From: Myrica gale
Taxonomy: Eukaryota; Streptophyta; Magnoliopsida; Fagales; Myricaceae
Assembly (NCBI GenBank): GCA_963930655.1
Contig: OZ005604.1
Coordinates: forward strand, 72,001-136,000
Length of the DNA stretch: 64,000 nt
Direction: 5' to 3'
Each line of letters starts with the position of its first letter. The stretch's first letter is position 1. This document shows positions 46,271-59,100 of this stretch, piece after piece. The position numbers and the translations under genes are program-made. Under the pieces are notes generated by a model. The model worked only from the letters and a program-made list of their open reading frames with translations, made no database searches and was not told the origin of the DNA.

Positions 46271-46795
46271 TTATTTGCAATTGCTCAGAAAAACAAAAAA
46301 CAAAAGACGATGATATAAAGTAACCATGGTCAGAGAAAGATAGTCACCAGAAACTACGGAAGTATAACCATGGTTAATAAACACGGTTAGATGCTGATAA
46401 TCGTGGTTCGTGCAGGTGGAGGAAGTTGCTATATGTTCAGGAGGAAGAGGAAGTTCGGTAAAGCAGCCCTTATCAAACCCATAATCACTGTACATATGGT
46501 TGTCTAAAATTCCCTATGCATATCCTCCTGATCCCATGAATCTGTGGCTGATAAGCTCGTCCTGGTCATAGTATCTCTGTCTAGGCTCATTTTTGTGTAA
46601 GTCTGGCTCACTTCTCCTGTAAAATTTTTTGTTCATTTCCTCTTCTGGGTCCTCAAGGGGTGCCATCATTTGCTGCCATTCTTTTCTTATTTTTGTTGTT
46701 TGAATCATATGAAAAAAATTGTAGATCTTGTGATGCATCAAAACGGGATATTTCGGTTGGGAAATCTCTTTGTAGATTGTGATCATTTTATGCAA
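46271..46795 (-). pseudogene. Possible decayed coding fragment, unknown family
   Basis: On the minus strand one frame reads KEWQQMMAPLEDPEEEMNKK, then EPRQRYYDQDELISHRFMG, meets TAG at 46516-46514, and continues in the same frame as NHMYSDYGFDKGCFTELPLP. The charged, non-repetitive composition looks protein-like, and the frame persists across the stop. I do not recognise a family, and no splice structure can be drawn. Confidence 0.25.
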
Positions 46796-47707
46796 GCATT
46801 GGAGTTGTACTGTACTTTCTCTCTCTTTTCTTTAATATGCATATACTATCCCACACTGAATTCTGGTAGATCTTGACGTGAAGTGGGCTTAGAAAAGGCT
46901 ATCTCTTATCCATTGAAAACTGAAACTTTTAATGGTTTGACTTTTATGACTCAGCGATTTCTTTGTTCGTTATATGCTCATACATAGCTTTTCCAAAAAA
47001 ATTCAAATGTTAATAACTGTCATAGTTTTGGGTATTGGTCATATATCCTGTTTTCACTTACTTCCTCCATGTGAGACAGCTCACTATTGCTGGGTCACTG
47101 GGACGCGGTGAGGCTGCTGGTGAAGGGGCCTTTTTAAACCATCATTAACATCTAAAACCCATCTTCCTTTTCTTTTTGTTTATATCTAATTACAGTTCTT
47201 TGAGAGATTATGCCAACTTTTTTTTTGTTCCAATGATGTGATTTTCCCTATTGTAATATGGATTTATTGCAGATCAGTTTCTTCTTGCACAAGTATGACA
47301 AAATTTGTTTTGCATGCAGCTTTTTGAAGGATCAGCATTTTTGTGGCACCAATGCCTTTTCTCTTATTGTTGAAAATAAATTTTCTCTCTTAGGGTAAAA
47401 CTTCGAGGTTTTGATTAGTTGTTTAGTATTGTCTTTTATTTCCTATAGTTTTATAATCTTTCCTTTACTTGTTTAGGATCAGGTATCAAGAAGGGAGTGA
47501 AGACACTCTCATCCTCAGTTTCTTTTCTCCGACTGATCAGACCGAGTAAAAAATCCAATCCCCCACTTTTGGCCGCAACCCGATTCTGTGGTTTGGAAGA
47601 ATTTTGTTCAGCCAAGCTGGATTTGAGCCTCAAATTTCTAGAAACACATCTACTTTTGCGGTTTTGAATCCCCAAAACTTCAACTTGGATTATTTATATA
47701 AAAAAAA

Positions 47708-48172
47708 ATGGGTCTCTCAAGCCTCCCAGCTCCATCTGAGGGAGTACTATGTATACTTCTGGTAAACACTGCCCTATCCATCTCTATTGTCAAAGGCATA
47801 TTCCGAACAATCCTTCACATTGTGGGTATTTGTCTTTCATCGTCAGCTTCGCCCTCGCCATCATCATATTCCACTCAAAACCCCCCAGAGTCCTTCGAAT
47901 TCCATATTTGTGCATCTGAGGGTTACATTGAAGAGTTCAAGAGCCGGTCTTCAGCTATTCGGTTTGAGACAGTGTGTAGCTGTAAACAGCCTGAACACGA
48001 GTGCTCAGTTTGCTTGACTCAGTTTGAACCTGAATCGGAGATAAACCGCTTGTCTTGTGGGCATCTTTTTCATAAAGCGTGCTTGGAGAAGTGGCTGGAA
48101 TATTGGAACATTACATGTCCTCTTTGTAGGACTCCCTTAATGCCCGAGGAAGAAACATCTTGTTTTTGGTGA
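47708..48172 (+). CDS. XERICO: XERICO-like RING-H2 E3 ubiquitin ligase
   Basis: A single-exon frame of 154 aa starts MGLSSLPAPSEGVLCILLVN, the conserved XERICO N-terminus. Residues 12-42 are hydrophobic and probably a membrane anchor, followed by a Ser/Pro-rich linker. The RING-H2 finger uses C99, C102, C117, H119, H122, C125, C137 and C140, spaced C-x2-C-x14-C-x-H-x2-H-x2-C-x11-C-x2-C. In Arabidopsis, XERICO (AT2G04240, 162 aa) raises abscisic acid levels and drought tolerance and works with E2 enzymes at the endoplasmic reticulum. The length and both conserved ends agree with an intact orthologue or close paralogue. An ATG preceded by eight or so A residues is a normal plant context. Confidence 0.9.
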   Translation: MGLSSLPAPSEGVLCILLVNTALSISIVKGIFRTILHIVGICLSSSASPSPSSYSTQNPPESFEFHICASEGYIEEFKSRSSAIRFETVCSCKQPEHECSVCLTQFEPESEINRLSCGHLFHKACLEKWLEYWNITCPLCRTPLMPEEETSCFW

Positions 48173-49528
48173 GCATTTACAAGAATGTGACTTTTTCTAG
48201 TTGAGAGGTTTCCATGTACAGCAGTGTACAGTTACTGCACGAAAGTATCGGCTGGATGTAGTCTTATACGCATATTATGCAGGAGATCAAGTGTGAAATG
48301 TTTATGGGTCTTTTAGACCGAAATTTTACTCTTGTAGATGTTGTGGTGTTTCTGACGTTCAGTTGTTGGCTTGAGCGTTTTGTGAAGATGTGTTTTCTTT
48401 GGTTGCCCTGTTGCTGTATTTGCCAGAGAATTTGGGGGGTTCCAATCATAGTATTATATTACAATTTGAACCCAATACCTCTATTCCAAGCCTGATTGAG
48501 ATGGAATCGGTCCCCTCAGCATTGCCCAGTGATCATTATGCAGATGTCTGCCATGCTTCTGTGGTGGTTCTTTTTTACTTCGTAGTCGCCTTCATGAGAC
48601 AGCCTGCTAGTAGCCAAGTGAACTTTCCCATACTTGAAAACGTTCTATCTTAGTGGAAGAGTAGAGAATATGCCTTGATTCGATTGGGTTGGATGTGAAG
48701 TTCTAAACCCCCAAGTCTTCCGCATGCATAAAGAAACCATTAGCGCTATAACCTGCTGGTACCTAAGGTGTTTGTGTTTCACTGAGGATAATATTTGTGA
48801 TCAACAGCTAGAACAGTATGGTTGTCCTACTCCTATATCATTGTGGCATATGGTCGATTAACTTCTCCGTGAATTTAAGTAGGTCTGTTTTGGTTTGGGT
48901 GCCATAGGCAACTATAGGAAGCAAGAAACAAGCTGAGTAGACTTTTAGTAAGTTGCTATGACCCTGTCCGGAGAAATAAGTGCAGCAAGTGGCCAGGAAT
49001 TTGTGCTCCATCTCATTCTGACCTCTATTGATAACAGTTTGTTCGGAAGGACGAGCACTGCAAAAAGAGTTATAACAAAAACGAATTGGGAGGGGTAACA
49101 AACCAAAGTGCCTCAAAAAGAAGCAATAGAATAAATCATGTAACGAACGGATTCTTATTTTTATAAATGGTACCTTCGAACTTAGAACAAGCATGAAGAA
49201 ATTATTGTAATTATATATTAATATCCGAGAAAATAAATCATACCTATAGAGCAAGCGAAAAAATCTAAATGGACCAAAATTTTTATAATATGTCGGATCC
49301 AAAGATTCGGGTACAAACCGACCTCAAAGGTTGGATCACAACACAAACAAAAAACGATTACAAGGGTCAGGACACCACACAACCGTCACTCATGGCGACG
49401 ACAGTTGAAGTTTCAGACTTTGTAGATAGCTTCTCATATAAGCTTCACTAGCTCTGTTTTCGAAATCTCTGCTTCTCCCTCTCTTTCTTTCTTTTTGTCT
49501 AGTTGCAAATAATACAAAACAAGCTTTC
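48173..49528. other. Intergenic, 3' of the XERICO-like gene
   Basis: The first part is probably the 3' UTR of the XERICO-like gene. A minus-strand 154-codon frame at 48838-49302 has no recognisable motif. No repeat or RNA is supported. Confidence 0.45.
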
Positions 49529-49965
49529 ATGGCCAAAGCAAGAAACTTCAAAAACTCCTTCATCGCAGTGAACTCGCCGACATTTTTCTACAACTTGCTT
49601 TCACTTTCTCAGTTGGCTTCCCTCGTCTCCTCCTCCAAGAAAACCAAATAAACTACAAGCTATGCGTATCCCCAAACTTCACCCTTTTCTTTCTTTCTCT
49701 CCTGCTTTCCTTCACCGTCTTGGGGTTCTCCATTCTTTGTTTCGTGTCCAATTCCCTGGACTCCTCATTGTGCTCTCTCATCTCTCCATCATCACCGTTT
49801 TCATCTCCTTCTTCCTCTTCTACAGCGTACTCTCCGAATATGTTGGCGTCGCTTGCTTCAGTATTGGGTACCAGAAAGCATCTGCAAGGATTTCAAACGA
49901 GAAGAGAAGGTTCTTGGTGGTGGTGGCTTCAGGGGGATTGAACCAACGGAGAAATGGTTTTTCAG
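49529..49965 (+). pseudogene. Truncated plant O-fucosyltransferase fragment (PF10250 type)
   Basis: From the ATG at 49529 a 40-codon frame (MAKARNFKNSFIAVNSPTFF) stops at TAA. In another frame a membrane anchor follows (LFFLSLLLSFTVLGFSILCF), and in a third frame the stretch EKRRFLVVVASGGLNQRRN appears near 49895-49955. VVVASGGLNQQRN is the hallmark start of the catalytic domain in plant O-fucosyltransferase-family proteins. Sequence after RRN has no family resemblance, so the remaining domain of several hundred residues is gone. Frame changes plus truncation make it a relic of a type II Golgi membrane enzyme. The motif assignment is from memory of the family. Confidence 0.62.
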
Positions 49966-50045
49966 CGTGTATTTGCGTTAAGTGCAAAAGGGATAATTCA
50001 AACCATAAGTTATCACGTGGACGACACGTGGATAATTTGCCGTGA

Positions 50046-51554
50046 TGCAATTCGAGGTACAGGGTGTAAATCAACGTAAACATAAATTTTAGAGTATTAA
50101 TCTAACGAAATTGATAAAAGTGGGTGTAACTTAGAAATGATCCAAAGTGTAATTATAGTCTTAGCTTCTTCTTTTTTTTCTTTTTCTTTTTTGGGTTGAA
50201 TACCTTGGACCTTCTATGTCCCATAAAGGCAAGGTGCCAATTTTGAAAAAGACAGAAATATCGTTTTATTAGCCTCTTTCCCCAAATCCAGCAAACTACA
50301 GGTCTTGCCCCAAATCAGTGGTTCACATCCAAGATCCCTCGTTAGAATTGCATTCAGAGCCTCTGATAAATGTACTGATACATATTTGATTCTCTTCGGC
50401 CATGTACAGTTGTCATATTTAACATCTTCGCAAACCAAAATTTTGATTTGCAGTTGTCTTCAACAGGGTTGTGAGTTGTGACTAGTTTTTGTCTGTACAT
50501 CTTGTTTGTTCCTGTATCTTCTCAACTCTCTCCTCCCCAGACTCTCGTTTTTTTGTCCGTCCTTCATTCTCTGTTCTTCTATTAGGAAAATATATAGCAA
50601 ATGAAAAGCTGTGAGTTTGAAAAATTATATCCGGTAAGAAATGAAGGGCTATCTTTCCTCATGGGTCAAGAACAAAGGGAACGAAGGATCCGTAGGCAAA
50701 TCTCTACTTATATAAATGAATGCGCGAGCACGGACGCCTAAGCTAAATCACTTGGGGTGGAGGGCAACATATCGCAACGTCGAATTACAAGGAAGAACAA
50801 GCAGACTCAAACGTCTGGAATTCAAAGAAGATCATCGGCGAAACTGAGTTTCGATTTTGTTCCATAACCATCGGCAAAACTGGGTTTCTTCGGCTAATGG
50901 TGGGTAAGTGTGGGGACTGAACTAACGGAAGGGATGAGATGGTCGATTAGGGGAGATTTTTTGTTGTTGTCAATGACGTGGCAGGGGCATATAAGGCATT
51001 TGAAGTTCAAACGCTGACGTGTCATGTACAGTGGCAAATGAGTTGCATCCAATCAGGGACACGTGTTCTAATATTATTAAACATTACGTGAAGAAGGCTT
51101 AACCAATAAGTAATTTCTGTCCAAAACTTGATGGAGGAACATTTTTAGGAACCGTATAAAAGCACAGAATTAGCGGGAAAAAAAATTAAACCCTAAAAAT
51201 ATTTTCAAAAAAAAATTAATACCACATCATATTTTAGCCTTTCATGTTTCACTCGAAGCTCGTCCCAGCGAACAGGGAAAGAGAAAACAGTAAATGAGAA
51301 GTAAATATTCACTTTGAAAAAAAAAGAGAAGTAAATATGCACACATGTGGAAATTCAACACGCGTGCAAAAGGCCATACGAGGCGCCAAGCCCATCCTTT
51401 TATCCTCTTCTTCTTCTTCTTCTTCTGTTTCTTCTTCTTTGCTGGCTGAACCCTTTGCCCTGAGTCACCAGGTTTAAGCTGACCATTCATCCTCCTCAAA
51501 TGACGAAATTAACCCCCCAGTCAGTTCTAATTTACCAGCTAAGGACCAGGTTTC
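50046..51554. promoter_or_regulatory. Intergenic; probable RNE promoter region
   Basis: Upstream of the RNE leader, GACACGTGTTC near 51058 contains a G-box/ABRE core. Two CACGTGG cores about 10 bp apart at 50014-50031 lie at the left edge, inside or beside the O-fucosyltransferase relic. No gene is supported between. Confidence 0.35.
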
Positions 51555-52240
51555 ATGGCTTGTTGTCCGTACTTCCCAACTAAAAAAGTTCAAGTTCATG
51601 CCGGGGGGTTCAGGTTCATGTTCATGGACCTCCATCATCTCCGTCGACGCACAGGCGTCATTCCCTTCTCTTCTCCGCTCCGAGAGGTCTCTCACTCCGT
51701 GAGTTAACTCTCACCTCACATTCATCCATTCAGCATATATGCTTGTATTATGCACTTCCTGTATATGTTGATATGTGACTATGGCTTCTTGAATTCGCTC
51801 ATTCACTGTGGTTTTAGTTTTTCTGAATTGAATTGGGTTTGAAGTACACTGCACCTTCACACAGTTAAATATTTCACGGTTATTTATATCATCCAAGTAG
51901 CCTCTCATTCTGTTAGGCCCTAAATTTACTTATGGGCTAAGTGAGCAGTTTCCCTTTGCTCAGTTCTGTTGTATTCCAAAGTTCAAGCGAAGATTTTTTG
52001 TTGTGTAGGCTTCCAGGGGGCGGTTTGCTTTATCTAACAGAATATGGTTGACACTTGACAGGCACGTTTGTGTCAAAAACTTTTCACTTTTTATGGAGAT
52101 GAGTAAATGTGTTGGTTGGCCCTCATTGCATGTAAAAAGCATTGCTACCTCTACTTGGCGAAATGATGGAAACCTTGATATAAGCAATTTGGTCTCCAGA
52201 TCAGCATATTGGCTTGATGATGTTGAAACCATTCCTTTGT
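51555..52240 (+). other. Candidate 5' exons of the RNE gene, start uncertain
   Basis: A CT-rich leader precedes two ATGs, at 51555 and 51598, in different frames; both frames run to a GTGAGT donor at 51699. The 51598 frame (MPGGSGSCSWTS...) joins in phase to a possible exon starting at 52062 after TTGACAG, giving HVCVKNFSLFMEMSKCVGWP and onwards to a stop at 52240. I found no donor there that reaches the CBM20 exon at 53104 in the required phase. A chloroplast transit peptide is expected but not proven here. Confidence 0.3.
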
Positions 52241-53103
52241 AGGGTTTCTCTTTTACCTCTCCATAACTCAACCAATGAATAAGGGGCGGGGGGACAAACT
52301 GCAGTATTACATGCATTCGATAGTGACTTCCCTTGGTTGTCATTTGGAGTCGTCCTTTACAAATGCATGTAATCATCTTTTATCATTGATTATAGCAAGA
52401 GTCAACTATTTGTGTAATACTTATGGCCATGAACAATGAAATCAAGTTGCCCTAGTATTCAAATTTTACTGATATATCAGCTTAAGCTTTGATTGCTAGG
52501 CTTGCTTTCTCTTCTTGTCTTTGGAAAATGGCTAATATGTTTGTAGCTTTCAATCAGGCATATGAGCCACCACACACCCTTTGGAAGCATGTTCAGATTC
52601 ACAGTTTGTGTACTGAATCCTAATTCTTTGAGAAGATCCTCTATAACGGCTATTGTGAAAGGTAAATTATGATTCCCAGTATGAACCTCTTGCTGGTGAG
52701 ATCTGAATACTTTTTTAGGTCGTATCTGGGTATGCTCATTTGCTACCACTTTTTTTGGGGAACATTCCCCTATAACGCTATTGTGAAAGGTAAATTATGA
52801 TTCCCATTATGAACCTCTTGCGGGTGAGATCTGAATACTTTTTCAGGCCGTAGCTGGGTATACTAGTTTGCTGCTACTTTTTAGAGAACATTCCCCTACA
52901 ATATCTCGATTTAGGTTGGTATTTCATCTTAGCTGAATGAAATAGGATTTATAAATCGATACTTCCCTCAGTTGATGGGTGTTGTAACTTCTGAAGTTTA
53001 TTTTATCCCCAATAAGAGAAAGCCTCTGACTCTCCTCTGACTTGATTCGGAGGGACAGTCATATTTTTCTTCATAGGTATTCATGTTTAAGTCGTCCTTT
53101 CAG

Positions 53104-56100
53104 GATATACTTTTTATAATTTAGGAGGGCTGATGGATCTCGCATATTCTCATTTCTCAGGCAATTCAAACACTACTTTGAAAGAATCGCGCATCATAGC
53201 TTGGACTATAGAAGCTGATTTGACAGCTGGTCAGTTTCTATACATTACTGGGGATCCTGTTGTATTAGGCTGCTGGAAACCAGAGATGGCAGCACTAATG
53301 TCTCCAACTGAACATGTGAACTTATGGAAGGTTGAAGTCAAGGTAATTTCTCCCAGCTGGTATAGGTGGTAGCACTTTTGGTTGGGAAATGTGTATATCA
53401 TAATGAAGCGTCGACTACTGTAGAATATTTGCTTTATTGGTTGATGCCATCTGTTTTGACAGCCTGTGATTCAACTTGCTTAAATAGTGTCAGACAATTG
53501 AGTTTACTCAGACAGGTCTAGGAGAAGCCCAACAATGTGCTATGTAAAACAACCCCCACCCTCCCCATCTGCCAGTTCTTTTTCTTTCTTTCTACAAAAA
53601 TCTTACTAAAGGGATCTTTCTTAGTACAACAAACAGGTAGTTGAACTCTAATACTATCCTTAACAGGAAACTGATGGTAGCCACTTGAACTAATGTTTTG
53701 ACTTCCCATAACATTACATAATCATAGTCATTGCGGATTCCCTGGTCATCCTTTTGTGCTTGCAGATGGCCTGTGGTGTAAATTTCAAGTATAATTATTT
53801 CGTAAAGGGAGAAACTTGGCCTTCATGCGACATCATTTGGAGACCTGGACCTCAATATTCTATATCAGTACCTCAACATGTAGAACAAGGTAAAAAAATT
53901 GTAATCAGAGACTCATGGATGAGGTTTGACGCCAAAAGGCCTCCAGCGAAAGCGTGGGATTCATGGATAGAGGAGACATATCTTCCCACACAAACTTTAA
54001 TTTCAGCTCCGGCCATAGGTAAATTCTCCGTCTGCATACACTTGTATACGCAACGTCTTCCCTGAAAGTGTTTCTGAACACTCAAATGCTTCCAGTGGTT
54101 TGACAGATGAACATGAGATAGCGAGATGCCTGGAAATTGACACAACCGAGTTGATGCCATCCATGAATGATTCCATGTTCAATGATATTTTACACTCTAA
54201 AAGTGAGGATACTATTGGTGCAGCATATAATGACACTCAGAGAGATCTCACTGAAAGAGATCAGCCTGTTGAGGAGCCCTGGTTACTCCCATCAGCTCTC
54301 CTTTTTCCTGTTTCTAAGGATAAGGCGGGGTCTGATGTGTCCAAAACTACTGATTCTATGGAATATCAGGTGGCCAATATGGAAGCTACAGGAGAGTTTT
54401 TGCCTGATGAGCAAAATAATCTCATGTCAGAGGACTCCTTTTCTACTGTTATTCTGATTAATTCTTCAATTTGTACCATGCAAAGGATCGCCATACTGGA
54501 AGATGGGAATTTGGTTGAGTTATTATTGGAACCTGTTAAAACTAACGTGCAGTGTGATAGCATGTATCTAGGGGTGATCACAAAACTTGTTCCCCACATG
54601 GGAGGAGCTTTTGTAAATATTGGAAATTCTAGACACTCTCTTATGGACATCAAGCAAAATAGGGAACCGTTTATATTCCCTCCATTTCGTCGAAGGACAA
54701 AGAAACAAGAAGTCAATGGCTCTGTTGTTGGAGCGCTGGAAGAGCATCCAGCTGCCCCTGAAAATGAACCTGCATCTCCTGATGTTTTAGGAAATGATTA
54801 TCATACGGAGGTTGACTCTCAGGATGATCCTACACTATTTAGACACAATGACTTTGCGCCACATGAAGTTGAGGATGATTTCGATGTTTCAGAAGTTCTA
54901 GAGGAAAATGAAAATGGTGGTATTGGAGATTATGATGAAGTGGAAGCTGATTTTGAGGACCACTTAGACCGAATTGAAAATCATCTTGAAGGCAAAACTA
55001 TGAACAGTTTGCTTCCTGCTGACATAGATGGATCAAATTATTCTCAAATGTCTCATTCCCAGCACATTATGCATCCGAATTATACAATCAGCAGTGGAAA
55101 CAAATGGGCCCAAGTTCGGAAAGGCACCAAAATTGTCGTTCAAGTTGTCAAAGAGGGGTTGGGAACAAAAGGTCCCACTTTAACTGCTTATCCCAAATTA
55201 AGAAGCAGATTCTGGGTATGACTATATCTAGTTGTTTACCTTTTTGTTATATTCAACCATTAGTTTGTGTTTCCTCTGACCTAGCTTCCTGGCTTGCAGA
55301 TCCTGATAACTCGTTGCAATAGGATTGGAGTCTCCAAAAAAATTTCTGGTGTTGAGCGTACACGCTTGAAAGTCATTGCAAAAACTTTGCAGCCTCAGGG
55401 TTTTGGTCTGACTGTAAGGACGGTTGCTGCTGGTCATTCTTTAGAGGAATTACAGAAGGACTTGGATGGCTTGCTTTCAACTTGGAAACACATAATGGAG
55501 CATGCAAAATCTGCAGCTCTTGCTGCAGATGAAGGCATCGAAGGGGCCATTCCCATTATTCTCCATAGGGCAATGGGTCAAACACTCTCAGTTGTTCAAG
55601 ATTATTTTAACAATATGGTGAATCTAAGTCTTTATTCTCGTGTTATCTACACTTTTCTTTAAATGTCGTCATATACTCAACAACCTTACAATCTAACTCC
55701 AATTGCATTATTATGACTTACATTCAGGTTAAGAGAATGATAGTTGACTCACCAAGGACATATCACGAGGTATGACATCAGCTGAAAACCAGAAAGGACT
55801 GTTCCTGAATCAGGATTCATGTGTGTGTGCTTGTTATTTCTTTGGCCTTTCTAGGAAATCAGGAGTGGGTTATTACTTGAGTGATACATAAGCTTGTGTA
55901 TATGGGGTTGGTCCACACTAATATATATCACAGAGTTAATCAGTTGAACTTTATACATGTAAATATCATTTAATGGTGTTTGACTGCCCAGAGGTTATTA
56001 TGCCTGTTTATTCGGTAAATAGCTAGTTATATGCACATATATAATATAAAGAATTTGTCCACTGTAACTGTTTTGTGGAGTCCTTGGTTTCTGCGGATTT

Positions 56101-59100
56101 AAATATTGATAAACACATCTTTACTTCTTTGCTATGAAATGTGACAGATGTCAACCTTTGCGATGTCCTTTTGCAGGTTACCAATTACCTTCAGGAAATT
56201 GCCCCTGATCTTTGTGATCGAGTTGAGTTATATGATAAAAGAATTCCCCTTTTCACTGAATTTAATATTGAAGAAGAGATCAATAATATGCTCAGTAAAA
56301 GGTGAGGGTCTGTCTGTAGTTTGTCAGTTTTCACATATCTAGCGTTGAAGATGCATAGTGAAGCTGTTTGTTCATAAATGCATGTTATGATCTATAGGTT
56401 GGTTAACCATCGAAGTGGGCCAACAAAATAAATCATGCCATGCCACACATTAATTAGCTCAATACAAGCTTATACCTAATTGATCCTAGGTTTTCTGAAT
56501 AAGCTTGTAACACGCAGCAATCATCAGTATAAAGCATCCAAGCACAAACTAAAGCATTAAGATGAGAGGTTAAAGACAGACCTTCATCCCAGTCCTTAAT
56601 GGTTTAAAGGGCAATGTATTCTATTCGCTGGGTATTCCCACCTGTTACAAGAGAGGGTTCTTTTTTTTTTGTTTTTTTCACTTGGTTTGACTTCTGTTGA
56701 TGTGCGTCCCAGAGGGATATGGTCGTAGAACTTCAAAATGATTGAAATTTAAAATTTTGCATTATCTCTCTAGTGAGTAAAATGTGGTTGAAGGATCAGT
56801 ATATCACCAATGGGAGGATCGTCTCATCATGCCCTTTTGATTAACTGATATACTCACTCTTTCCTCAACATATAATGTTCACAGAAAATCGAATCTTTTC
56901 CTTGAATGTTCATATGAGTGTCGCTGGTGAACTTTATATTTTGCACTTTTAGGGCTCGTTTATTCATGTTGATAACCTCTCTTTGCTGTCAGGGTTCCGC
57001 TTGCTAATGGAGGCTCTCTTGTGATTGAACAAACTGAGGCATTAGTCTCTATTGATGTCAATGGGGGCCATGGCGTTTTCGGTCATGGGACTTCACAGGA
57101 GAATGCTATTCTAGATGTCAACCTTGCGGCTGCAAAACAAGTATGCTGAGCTCTTACCACCACTTTGTATGTACATCCATGTAGTTCATAAGCTAAGTTC
57201 AAATTGCATTGGTCTACTTGCCAGATAAGCAACCAGATGTTGACCTAAGGTTTATGTTTCCTACTAGCTAGAGAGTTCATTAATCAGTAATTACTTTGGT
57301 AGTTTTCTACAAATTCAACTTGTAACAAGTTTCTATACATTCCATTTATATTGGCCTTTGCCTCTCCCCCTTCCCCCTATATCTAACCAAACACTCAATC
57401 TCTAGTTTAGCAGAAGTAAATGTTGGGATTGATAGATGTAAGAAGTGGGTGAAAATGAAAAGGCAAAAAGCAGCTAACAGTAACATTCATATTGAAGAAG
57501 CAATGCCTCTTTTCTGCAGTTTTGCCCTGTTGGAGTCTTTCTGAAACATTTATATGCATCATCCTCTGGCCAGCGTGTTTATAATTTTGAGGGTTGCTGT
57601 GTTTGCAGTCGACACAGACAACCTTCTTATTCTTCTGTTTTTTCTTTGGCCGTTTTTACATACTTTATTTTCATTGATTGTTGTTGCTCTTTCTTTTGAC
57701 GTTCTCTAATGGAGTTGCTCATTATGCCATCTTGTTTCGTAAAAATACTTCTTTTTCTGAAAGAAAATAACATTTTTTCAGATTGCGAGGGAGTTGCGGC
57801 TGAGGGATGTCGGCGGCATTATCGTCGTAGATTTTATTGATATGACTGATGACTGTAAGTTAGAAAATCTCTCTCTCTCTCTCTCCCCCCCCCCTTTCCA
57901 CCTTTTCTCAGTTTCGGGTGTTGTATCTGTTCCTAGGGGTGGAGGGTCAACTGCTTGAGTTTTTTCTTGGCCCTTCTAATTTCTCTAGATTAGGAGCAGC
58001 CGCTTGAGGTTTCCTTCTTTGTATGTTCTACCATCATGCTAAATAGAGTGTCGGACAGATCTTTGTCTATTTCAGCCGTTTCTACAGATTCAAAGAGAGA
58101 CTACTTATTGCTTTTCCTATACTCTACGAGGAGGTTCTGGTATATTTCTTCTGTTATCTATGTCCATATTATTTGACTACTACCCAAGCCAACAATAGTA
58201 TTTCCATTTAGATGCTTCACAGTATCAAAAATCTCGAAGTTGGACAGCCTGCGTGAAGTGTTGAAATTTGTAATAAAAATATGTATTCCAGGATCCACTA
58301 GAGCTTAGCACCTGCACCACATACTCACTAGGAGCTTCTTTGTAAAGAGACGTGGGAACAAAGAAGAGATTCACTTGCCCGACCACCTTTGTAGCAAACT
58401 TAAGACTTTTTATAGGCCTTGCATGGCTTCTTCAGTAAGATTTAGGCCTTGCATTGCTTCCTCAGGAAGATTTCACCAACATAAAAGAAGGTGGTCTTCC
58501 ATACTAAAGCCAACTATAGCCATGCATGAGGGAGAACTTATGTAGTGAAGCCTTTAGAACTTTTGTTATCAGCTATTATATGAAATTTGTATCGTTTTTT
58601 TATTGAAGAAACGAGCACTCTGAAAGAGGTACTAGGTTGCTGTGATTGCCATTAAAAGTGCATAGCTTCTATCGATCCAATTATCCAGCTGTCTTATCTT
58701 TCAGCAAATAAGAGGTTGGTCTATGAAGAAGTTAAGAAGGCTGTAGAGAGAGACAGGTCAATGGTGAAAGTATCTGAATTATCTAGACACGGACTTATGG
58801 AAATAACAAGGAAGAGGGTATGTTCCTTCATTTTAAATGCTATATGCTCTTTTCATTCACTTTGTAGGAATCTCCTGAAACCAACATGGCAATGGCTAGG
58901 GAAAAATGTGCAACTCAGTCTTGTCCCAACTGGGATTGGTAAAACGTTACACTCATTTTATACATTGTCATGTTTAGCTAATCTGTAGGCAAAATATTTC
59001 TAAATAACTTTTTCGCAAAATAATGAGTTCACAACTGCTTTCTCTTGTTGCATCAAATGAATCGTGGCACAATGCTGGACAGGTTCGACCTAGTGTGACA

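Larger units (their letters stand above)
45618..47707. other. Intergenic, upstream of the XERICO-like gene
   Basis: A (TA)n run occupies 45869-45905. A possible decayed coding piece on the minus strand at 46271-46795 is listed separately. Bases 47000-47700 are the likely promoter and leader of the XERICO-like gene; I see no specific cis-element that I would defend. Confidence 0.5.
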
